Source of the DNA: M3007 sp041741155 | GTDB taxonomy: Bacteria; Bacteroidota; Bacteroidia; Chitinophagales; Saprospiraceae | Direction of reading: 5' to 3' | DNA: 20,314 bases | NCBI GenBank assembly: GCA_041741155.1 | Contig: JBGSKO010000025.1 | Coordinates: forward strand, 1-20,314 | In this document: positions 15,373 to 20,314 of the stretch, one piece after another | Numbering within the stretch: the stretch's first letter is position 1 | Layout: the number at the start of each line of letters is the position of its first letter | The notes under the pieces: model-generated | The model's input: only the letters and a program-made list of their open reading frames with translations | What the model was told of the DNA's origin: nothing | The model's database searches: none | Made by a program: the position numbers and the translations under genes

Positions 15373-15409
15373 AGAAAAACTTTCCGAAGGTTAGAAACCT
15401 TCGGAAAGT
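15373..15409 (-). terminator. Rho-independent terminator after the CBS-domain gene
   Basis: ACTTTCCGAAGGTT (15379-15392) and AACCTTCGGAAAGT (15396-15409) form a perfect 14-pair stem with a three-base loop. Read on the minus strand the stem is followed by TTTTTCTTG. It lies 22 bases past the CBS gene stop and 60 bases before the stress protein start, so it should uncouple the two genes. Confidence 0.85.
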
Positions 15410-15431
15410 GTCGGGGGAGCCGGAATTTTAA

Positions 15432-15881
15432 TCAGTCCAGATTTTCATAAACCATGTGCGGCTCCTTGGGCTTCTCGTTGAGAATAGCCCGGATGACATC
15501 CTGCGTCGTTACGATGCCAACAAGTTCGTCGTTTTGCACAACCGGGAGAGCATGGAACCAGTTTTTGCTAAAGATTTCGAGTGCAACATTGATGCGGTCA
15601 TCGGGCTCCAATTTTCCAATGCCCTTGGTCATAATATCCTCTACTTTAGTATGCTCCAGAAGGTCTGTGCGCTCCTGAGCACTGCCGTGGTGTACCCCGC
15701 CAACAAAATGGCCGAAGTCTGTTTTTGACACAATCCCCACGATCTTCCGAAACCGAACCACAGGCAAGTGGTGGAATGTATGCGTATCAAAAAGTTTTTT
15801 CACCACAAGTAAATTGTCTTCCGGATTTACGGTGACAAGATCGGTGACCATGATGGATGATATTGGTGCGTAAGCGTTCAT
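15432..15881 (-). CDS. CBS-domain pair protein
   Basis: A 149-residue protein made of two CBS motifs, a Bateman module. The first runs from ISSIMVTDLVTVNPEDNLL to LPVVRFRKIVGIVSKTDFG. The second runs from VEDIMTKGIGKLEPDDRIN to LPVVQNDELVGIVTTQDVI. Each carries the usual G-I-V-[ST]-x-x-D end. Stand-alone pairs typically bind adenine nucleotides and act as energy or redox sensors. The frame continues upstream past 15881, but that part is not CBS-like and crosses the divergent promoter region; the ATG at 15881 starts just before the first motif. It is divergent from the response regulator-CRP gene, with 187 bases between starts. Confidence 0.87.
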   Translation of the reverse strand: MNAYAPISSIMVTDLVTVNPEDNLLVVKKLFDTHTFHHLPVVRFRKIVGIVSKTDFGHFVGGVHHGSAQERTDLLEHTKVEDIMTKGIGKLEPDDRINVALEIFSKNWFHALPVVQNDELVGIVTTQDVIRAILNEKPKEPHMVYENLD

Positions 15882-15916
15882 GACAATGTGTTTAAATATT
15901 AAGAAAGGGTAGTTTG

Positions 15917-15950
15917 AAAACGTATTCCATGACCTTGAATACATCACAAA
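15917..15950 (-). promoter_or_regulatory. Candidate promoter of the CBS gene with an internal palindrome
   Basis: Read on the minus strand, TTTG (15950-15947) is followed after 22 bases by TACGTTTT (15924-15917), a seven-of-eight match to the -7 consensus. The leader would be about 30 bases. A palindrome GTATTC-N9-GAATAC at 15922-15942 fills the spacer between the boxes, where a bound regulator would block the polymerase. Confidence 0.4.
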
Positions 15951-16038
15951 AATGGCTCTACCGCCCCGGCGCATCGGATGACCGGACGCAGGGGATAAAA
16001 TGATTTGTGTCAGTTGCTCCATTCCCAACGCGGAATTG

Positions 16039-16046
16039 TACTTTTG
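16039..16046 (+). promoter_or_regulatory. Bacteroidota -7 element upstream of the response regulator-CRP gene
   Basis: TACTTTTG matches TAnnTTTG exactly and lies 22 bases before the ATG at 16069. A TTG at 16014-16016 is 22 bases upstream and could serve as a poor -33 box. Confidence 0.5.
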
Positions 16047-16068
16047 ACCCGCGGAAACTTTACCAGCC

Positions 16069-17112
16069 ATGAAAAAGATACTGATCATTGAGGACAATAC
16101 GGAAGTCCGGGAAAACCTTTCCGAAATACTCGCGCTAAGTGGATATCAAACGATCACCGCTGAAAACGGGAAAGTTGGTGTTGAAAAAGCAGTGGCAGAT
16201 CGTCCCGATTTGATCTTGTGCGATGTCATGATGCCGGAGTTGGACGGTTTCGGCGTGTTGCATATCTTGAGCAAACAGGCTGCTACCGCCGACATCCCGT
16301 TCATTTTTCTGACTGCTCTGGCAGAAAAAGGCGACTTCCGAAAAGGTATGGCACTTGGTGCAGATGACTATATTGTGAAACCGTTCGATGATACAGCACT
16401 CCTGCAAACTATCGAAACCAGATTGAAAAAAAGTGAACGCCTTCGCCAAGCATCCGTAAAACAAAACGGCGGAGGGCTGGAGCATTTCATCAATGAGGCC
16501 AAAGCTATGGAGTCTATTCAGCGCCTCTCGGAAAACCGTGAGGTGCGGCATTACCGGAAAAAGGACCCTGTTTTTCAAGAAGGAGAAATACCGCGGTGGC
16601 TTTTTGTAGTGGAAAAAGGCAATATTAAATTGTTTAAAACCAACGACGACGGCCGCGAGCTCATTTTGCGCGTTGTTGGTCCCGGAGAATTTATTGGCTA
16701 CCTCGCCTTACTGCGTGACGACCGGTATCCGGAAAGCGCGACCGCTCTGGAGGATTGTACCATTCGTATGATTCCCAAGGATGATTTTTTCTCCCTCGTA
16801 TATGGAAATCGCGACGTGAATGCCCGGTTTATCAAGCTGTTAGCCGGACACGTAGCCGAGCAAGAACAACAATTGATTGACCTGGCTTACAATTCTGTAC
16901 GCAAACGAGTGGCCACTTCCATTGTTCACTTGTTTGATCAAGGACACCGGGAGATCAACTTGCTCCGCGAAGACCTCGCTGCTATGGCCGGCACTGCCAA
17001 AGAAACCGTGATCCGAACGTTGACGGACTTTAAAACCGAAGGCCTGATTGACATCCGCGACGGTAATATTCTGGTGGCCAAGCCCGATAAGTTACGCGAT
17101 ATGCCCAACTAA
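16069..17112 (+). CDS. Response regulator fused to a CRP/FNR-type DNA-binding regulator
   Basis: A 347-residue transcription factor joining two signalling systems. Residues 1-120 are a receiver domain with acidic pocket E8/D9, phosphoacceptor D52 (LCDVMMPELDG), T82 and K104 (KPF). Residues 150-245 are a cyclic-nucleotide-binding-like beta barrel, followed by the dimer helix and a winged helix-turn-helix (about 275-335; recognition helix TAKETVIRTL). In the barrel, the two cAMP contacts of E. coli CRP, E72 and R82, align with Y211 and E222 (GEFIGYLALL; YPESATA). Canonical cAMP binding is therefore unlikely and the receiver may be the main input. No histidine kinase is adjacent. It is divergent from the CBS gene, which it may control. 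Confidence 0.9.
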   Translation: MKKILIIEDNTEVRENLSEILALSGYQTITAENGKVGVEKAVADRPDLILCDVMMPELDGFGVLHILSKQAATADIPFIFLTALAEKGDFRKGMALGADDYIVKPFDDTALLQTIETRLKKSERLRQASVKQNGGGLEHFINEAKAMESIQRLSENREVRHYRKKDPVFQEGEIPRWLFVVEKGNIKLFKTNDDGRELILRVVGPGEFIGYLALLRDDRYPESATALEDCTIRMIPKDDFFSLVYGNRDVNARFIKLLAGHVAEQEQQLIDLAYNSVRKRVATSIVHLFDQGHREINLLREDLAAMAGTAKETVIRTLTDFKTEGLIDIRDGNILVAKPDKLRDMPN

Positions 17113-17157
17113 TCCTGCGTATCCCCTCCTTTCTCTACTTTTCAAACACTGCGAATC

Positions 17158-17544
17158 GTGTCCCTTCAAAATGCACCGATCTTTTTTGCACCATCCGAGG
17201 TACATGGCATGGGCGTTTTCGCATCCGAGCCTATACCGGAAGGCGCGGTGATTGAGGTTTGCCCGGTGCTGTTATTCCCCCAGGCCGAACTGGCTGCGGT
17301 ACGCCAGACGATGCTTGATGATTATTATTTCGACTGGGGCGAAGATGGCTCTATGTACGCCGTTGCATTGGGTTTCGGTTCGTTGTACAACCATGCTTAC
17401 GAGCCCAATGCCGATTACGGGATGGACTTCGAAAACAATACCATTGATATTTACGCCCTGCGAGATATCACCCCGGGCGAGGAGATTTTTATCAACTACA
17501 ACGGCTCGCCGGACAACCGCGAAAAGGTTTGGTTTGAATTATGA
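17158..17544 (+). CDS. Small SET-domain protein, putative lysine methyltransferase
   Basis: A 128-residue protein consisting almost only of a SET domain. HGMGVFASEPIPEGAVIEVCPV (16-37) is the first conserved block. GFGSLYNHAYEPNADY (72-87) contains the NH pair that binds SAM and closes the knot, and ITPGEEIFINYN (103-114) carries the catalytic tyrosine region. Bacterial SET proteins of this size may methylate lysines, but their substrates are mostly unknown. No ATG lies upstream of the domain in frame; a GTG at 17158 gives the residues SLQNAPIFF before it and is the best start. TACTTTTC at 17136-17143 is a near -7 box. The stop overlaps the xseB ATG (ATGA, 17541-17544). Confidence 0.82.
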   Translation: MSLQNAPIFFAPSEVHGMGVFASEPIPEGAVIEVCPVLLFPQAELAAVRQTMLDDYYFDWGEDGSMYAVALGFGSLYNHAYEPNADYGMDFENNTIDIYALRDITPGEEIFINYNGSPDNREKVWFEL

Positions 17545-17729
17545 ACAACGCGTCGAAACCGCTCACCTTCGATTTGGCTAATGCCGAACTGCAACAGATC
17601 ATTGCCGACCTGCAAAACGAAGCGGTAGGCATTGATGAACTGGCCGCCAGGATCGAGCGGGCAAGAGTCCTGATTTCATTTTGCCGGGAAAAGCTGCGGG
17701 AAGTAGAGGCGCGGTTGCAGGAGGGGTAG
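17541..17729 (+). CDS. xseB: Exodeoxyribonuclease VII small subunit
   Basis: A 62-residue two-helix protein. LTFDLANAELQQIIADLQNE at 8-27 and ELAARIERARVLISFCREKL at 33-52 match the XseB pattern, including the near-invariant FCREKL. In the family several small subunits bind the C-terminal helices of XseA, and the complex degrades single-stranded DNA to short oligonucleotides. XseA is not in the window, so the large subunit gene must be elsewhere. The start is fixed by the ATGA overlap with the SET-domain gene, which suggests translational coupling. It is convergent with the OmpR-type gene, with 15 bases between stops. Confidence 0.85.
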   Translation: MNNASKPLTFDLANAELQQIIADLQNEAVGIDELAARIERARVLISFCREKLREVEARLQEG

Positions 17730-17744
17730 CGCCCCAAGAACTGC

Positions 17745-18434
17745 TCAATCGTTGCTGGAAAATCGGTATCCCACCCCACGAATCGAGTGAAAGTACCGGG
17801 GTTGCTTGGGGTCTTGCTCAAAGTATTTGCGGAAAGCAAGAATAAAATTGTCAATGGTCCGGGTGCTGGGAAACACGTCGTAGCCCCATACTGCCTGGAG
17901 AATCTGGTTACGGCTCACCACTTCGTTTTTCCGTTCAACCAATAACTTGAGCAGCATCGCTTCTTTTTTAGTCAGGGTGATTCCTTCGCCTCGCCAGGTA
18001 GTTGCCTCGTAGGTTTCAAAGTTGACCTTGTTGTTTCCAAACTCGAACAGATCGGGTACTTCACCTTTCAGGCGTTGGCTGCGGCGCAGCAGGTTGCCAA
18101 CACGCAGCAGCAATTCTTCCAAATTAAACGGCTTGGTCAAGTAATCGTCGGCGCCTTTTTTCAGGCCCATGATCCGGTCCTGCGGCATATCCTTAGCGGT
18201 AAGCATGAGGATCGGCACCTCGTTGTTGGTCAGCCGTACTTGCTCGGCAATGCTGAATCCATCCACATCCGGGAGCATGACGTCAAGCAAAAGCAAATCG
18301 AAATGCTGGCCGGCAACCAGTTCCAGCGCTTTTTTGCCGTTGCCGGTCGGTACAACCTCGTAGCCCTCCAGTTCAAGATTGATCTGCAGACCTTCGCGGA
18401 TGGTGGGTTCGTCTTCGACTAACAGGATACGCAT
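17745..18434 (-). CDS. OmpR/PhoB-family response regulator
   Basis: A 229-residue two-component regulator. The receiver domain has E7/D8, phosphoacceptor D51 (LLLDVMLPDVDG), T79 and K101 (KPF). The C-terminal winged helix (about 130-226) shows LTKKEAMLLKLLVERKNEVVSR, the recognition region STRTIDNFILAFRKYF and the wing IRGVGYRF. It is a complete member of the PhoB-like group common in Bacteroidota. No sensor kinase lies next to it, so it is an orphan in this window. Its ATG is separated by three bases from the stop of the PIN-like gene (TGA-AAT-ATG), so it can be read through from that operon. A GGTTGGAAGG repeat lies 16 bases upstream, inside the end of the PIN-like gene. Confidence 0.92.
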   Translation of the reverse strand: MRILLVEDEPTIREGLQINLELEGYEVVPTGNGKKALELVAGQHFDLLLLDVMLPDVDGFSIAEQVRLTNNEVPILMLTAKDMPQDRIMGLKKGADDYLTKPFNLEELLLRVGNLLRRSQRLKGEVPDLFEFGNNKVNFETYEATTWRGEGITLTKKEAMLLKLLVERKNEVVSRNQILQAVWGYDVFPSTRTIDNFILAFRKYFEQDPKQPRYFHSIRGVGYRFSSND

Positions 18435-18437
18435 ATT

Positions 18438-18938
18438 TCAGGAGGTTAACGGGTTGGAAGGTTGGAGGGTTTCTGGTTTGGGGCAATAGTTTTGGAAATA
18501 TTCCTCAAAAGTTAGCAGTTTAAAATTATCGGTTTGACCGATGTGTTTGATCAATTTATGATCGGTTGTAACGATTAGTTTCTCTTCCGTTTCTTGGGCA
18601 GACTCGAACAGGTAGCGGTCGCTGGAGTAGTTTCCCTGACTTAGTTTATCTTCCATTTCTCCCGTTAGCGGTGGTGCATTTTCTACGATCCGGCATTTTT
18701 CCGAGTTGTACAGAATAGCGTTAAAAAAGGTTTTTAACGATAATCTACAGGGCATGTGATAATCAAACCTGCGTCGAAAAGTATGCAGTTTTTGCATGAA
18801 CGGGCTTTCGCGCATTACCACAAGTGTATGATTGCTATGGAGCAGGCAATTTAAAAACATGCGGGCTTGCTGTTGTTCTACCATGCTTGCATTTGACTTA
18901 TGCCATTCCAAAAACCACTCGTTAATGACCAATTCCAT
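18438..18938 (-). CDS. PIN-like domain protein, putative nuclease partner of the adjacent ATPase
   Basis: A 166-residue protein I place in the PIN-like fold with moderate confidence. NYSSDRYLFESAQE (103-116), followed by EKLIVTTDHKLIKHI (119-133), has the layout of the PIN C-terminal half, where D107 and D126 would be metal ligands. An acidic GEMED (93-97) may add another. The first strand (MELVINEWFLEW) lacks the usual aspartate, offering N6/E7 instead, so catalysis is uncertain. The last dozen residues (ETLQPSNPLTS) are encoded by a low-complexity repeat. The gene starts three bases after the ATPase stop and ends three bases before the OmpR-type ATG. It could be the effector of a toxin or defence pair; this is inference. 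Confidence 0.6.
   Translation of the reverse strand: MELVINEWFLEWHKSNASMVEQQQARMFLNCLLHSNHTLVVMRESPFMQKLHTFRRRFDYHMPCRLSLKTFFNAILYNSEKCRIVENAPPLTGEMEDKLSQGNYSSDRYLFESAQETEEKLIVTTDHKLIKHIGQTDNFKLLTFEEYFQNYCPKPETLQPSNPLTS
18451..18483. repeat. GGTTGGAAGG-type repeat overlapping the 3' end of the PIN-like gene
   Basis: The stretch reads GGGTTGGAAGGTTGGAGGG and then TTTCTGGTTTGGG. Bases 18457-18474 are identical to 20255-20272 (GAAGGTTGGAGGGTTTCT). It encodes the C-terminal residues of the PIN-like protein on the minus strand. Confidence 0.75.
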
Positions 18939-18941
18939 AGA

Positions 18942-20153
18942 TCAGTTGGGCATTTCAATGGGGAAAAAGCGCTGGGAAAGGCGCATTTGGGATTCCAGAA
19001 AGTTTTTCAAGCCACCTTCGATCTGTCCATTGGGCTGTACCTCTTGATCCTCAAAAATAGTCTCTGAGCCTTTTCTTTGGAGATAGTAAACTTTCAGGTC
19101 ATTTGCAGTCAGGTTCTTCCCTTCGCACACTTCGGCCAGCAGCGACATGATCCAGTGCTCGCTGTGGGTGGAAAACAAAAATTGTTTGTTCTCCTTTTTT
19201 GAAATCTCGACAAGTACCTTGACAAATTGTTCAATTAGCGCGGGGTGTAAGTGAATCTCAGGTTCGTCAATGCAAATGAGCCAGTTTTTGTCGTATAGTA
19301 TCTTGGCAAGCAAAAAGATAATCTGGTTGAAGCCCATCCCTTGATTTACTAATTCAGTAGTAAAAGACTTATCGGGCTCACGAACTTGTAAAAAGAAAAA
19401 CCCGGCCCCGGCTGACAAGGAGACGGAAAAGTGCTTGCCGGTAATTTTATGAAAGTAATGGGCTACTTGAGATTGGAGGTTACTGTTGGTGGCGAGAAGC
19501 GTGGCTACTTCGTCTTCGGTGTAAATGTTGGATTGTAAAGGAATTAAATTAAATGTTGCTTTGGTAAACCCCCGGTGCGTAGGAATCACATCCAGACTTG
19601 CTAAATTCGAAATGCATTGCTCCGTTTCCAATACTAAGTCAAGGAAATCATCTTTGGAGAGCTCTCCTTCAAAATCACGCGCTGCAATACCATTCCAGAA
19701 AAAGGCGCCGATTGATTTTTTTCCGAATTCGATCCGTTGATTTTTATTCAGAGCATAAGGAAAACTAATATTCAATGTGCCATCAAAAACAAATGGAGCC
19801 TTGCCTCGAATCATCAATGAATTTCCCTTTGAAGAGTGTTCCCAAAAAAAAGTAGAATGGTTTTTGGATCGGTGGTTCTCAAATATTTCCGACCTGATTC
19901 CAATTGACAGGTCATTCTTTAGCTTTTTAGCAAAAGACACTTCCTCTATCCCACCCAAATTTAAATAATTTAAATTGAGCAGGTCGTCCATGTTTCGATT
20001 TGGGCTGGTTACAATATTTTTCAGCACCTGCAACGCGTACAGCACACTGCTCTTGCCGCTGTTGTTTTCGCCGTTCAATACGGTAAACCTGCCCAAATCG
20101 AGTGAGGCATCGCGGATGCTGCGGAAGTTCTTGATATACAGCCCCGTTATCAT
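18942..20153 (-). CDS. OLD-like / AAA_21-type ABC-superfamily ATPase without TOPRIM domain
   Basis: A 403-residue ATPase of the SMC/Rad50/OLD type. The N-terminus ITGLYIKNFRSIRDASLDL leads into Walker A GENNSGKSS (28-36). A signature-like loop LVNQGMGF is at 268-275, Walker B LICIDEPEIHLHP at 292-304 with E297, and the H-loop STH ends at 330. After about 80 more residues the protein ends, with no TOPRIM or other nuclease domain. The middle (about 80-260) is the variable insert of the family. Such ATPases are often the sensor half of defence or toxin modules whose effector is a separate gene, here plausibly the PIN-like protein three bases downstream. The central coding part is notably AT-rich. 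The ATG at 20153 gives the conserved N-terminus. Confidence 0.85.
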   Translation of the reverse strand: MITGLYIKNFRSIRDASLDLGRFTVLNGENNSGKSSVLYALQVLKNIVTSPNRNMDDLLNLNYLNLGGIEEVSFAKKLKNDLSIGIRSEIFENHRSKNHSTFFWEHSSKGNSLMIRGKAPFVFDGTLNISFPYALNKNQRIEFGKKSIGAFFWNGIAARDFEGELSKDDFLDLVLETEQCISNLASLDVIPTHRGFTKATFNLIPLQSNIYTEDEVATLLATNSNLQSQVAHYFHKITGKHFSVSLSAGAGFFFLQVREPDKSFTTELVNQGMGFNQIIFLLAKILYDKNWLICIDEPEIHLHPALIEQFVKVLVEISKKENKQFLFSTHSEHWIMSLLAEVCEGKNLTANDLKVYYLQRKGSETIFEDQEVQPNGQIEGGLKNFLESQMRLSQRFFPIEMPN

Positions 20154-20214
20154 GGCTTAAAATTAAGTTTTTAACAAAAAAAAGCGGTTACAAGTCAGAA
20201 AATCAGGGCATTGT

Positions 20215-20270
20215 GGTTAGGTTTCTGGTTGGAAGGTTTCTGGTTGGAGGGTTTGAAGGTTGGAGGGTTT
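20215..20270. repeat. Tandem GGTTGGAAGG-type repeat upstream of the ATPase gene
   Basis: Three to four imperfect units beginning GGTT and ending TTTCT follow each other: GGTTAGGTTTCT, GGTTGGAAGGTTTCT, then GGTTGGAGGG and GGTTGGAGGGTTTCT. The array lies in the presumed 5' region of the minus-strand ATPase gene. It is not a CRISPR array: units are short, abutting and without unique spacers. Confidence 0.75.
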
Positions 20271-20314
20271 CTCGTTAGAAGGTTGATTAACGACAAACCC
20301 TCCAACCTTCAAAC
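20251..20314. repeat. Large perfect-arm hairpin at the window edge
   Basis: GTTTGAAGGTTGGAGGGTTT (20251-20270) is an exact inverted repeat of 20295-20314. The pairing continues inward with TCGTTA (20272-20277) and TAACGA (20288-20293) after one C-C mismatch. The stem is 27 positions with 26 pairs and a 10-base loop. It may extend past the window end. No T-tract is visible. Confidence 0.8.

Noticed and set aside
15319..15378. FNR/CRP-type box upstream of the universal stress protein
   Set aside because: The minus-strand TTGATAGGCCAATGAA matches only one half-site; the second half is not the ATCAA complement, so symmetry is too poor.
15882..16097. N-terminal extension of the CBS protein to 16097
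   Set aside because: The added 72 residues are unlike a CBS module, cross the promoter of the divergent gene and overlap its first codons.
18938..20153. The ATPase as a full OLD nuclease or RecF
   Set aside because: There is no TOPRIM domain after the H-loop as in OLD proteins, and the spacing, insert and neighbours do not fit RecF.
18451..20272. The bracketing repeats as insertion-sequence ends with target duplications
   Set aside because: No transposase lies between them, the repeats are direct and low-complexity, and no short target duplication is visible.
20215..20314. Possible CRISPR array or leader in the repeat-rich right end
   Set aside because: Units are short, variable and abutting, with no unique spacers of even length and no cas gene nearby. 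The inverted arms form a hairpin rather than an array.

Overview
The window looks like a chromosomal segment from a Bacteroidota bacterium, most plausibly of the Saprospiria or a neighbouring class. The evidence is a C-terminal type IX secretion sorting domain at the left edge, several exact matches to the Bacteroidota sigma-A -7 element TAnnTTTG, start codons preceded by A/T-rich sequence rather than Shine-Dalgarno sites, and families typical of the phylum (a DUF5522-like Cys-rich protein, a DUF6427-like membrane protein, a THUMP-like methyltransferase). The species cannot be fixed from sequence reading alone. No rRNA, tRNA, CRISPR array or transposase was seen, and no gene-free stretch exceeds 300 bases.

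Layout, left to right. 1-297: end of a secreted T9SS cargo protein, then a spacer with an inverted repeat and stacked terminators. 571-981: DoxX-like membrane protein, convergent with an operon of AlkA-type DNA glycosylase and short-chain dehydrogenase (998-2465, minus). 2498-5417: plus-strand housekeeping genes pfkB, adk, a FtsB/DivIC-like divisome protein and sucD, closed by a strong terminator. 5513-6877: RsmF-like rRNA methyltransferase (minus). 7149-9519: DinB-like protein, polytopic membrane protein and purQ (plus). 9523-12237: minus-strand genes for a four-helix membrane protein and a signal-peptide protein that overlap by 4 bases, then a THUMP-like methyltransferase. 12307-13890: membrane-anchored class III adenylate cyclase.

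13936-17112 is a signalling and stress neighbourhood. It holds a Cys-rich small protein and a tandem universal stress protein carrying a thioredoxin fold that has lost its cysteines (minus), then a CBS-pair protein (minus) divergent from a response regulator fused to a CRP-type domain. 17158-17729 is a SET-domain protein overlapping xseB by 4 bases.

17745-20153 (minus) is a tightly packed run: an OLD-like/AAA_21-type ATPase without TOPRIM, a PIN-like putative nuclease, and an orphan OmpR-family regulator, with 3-base gaps. The ATPase-PIN pair is AT-rich in its interior and is bracketed by copies of a GGTTGGAAGG-type repeat that share an exact 18-bp direct repeat. A 27-bp-stem hairpin sits at the right window edge. 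This pair is the best candidate for an undescribed two-gene effector system. Its function is inferred, not shown.
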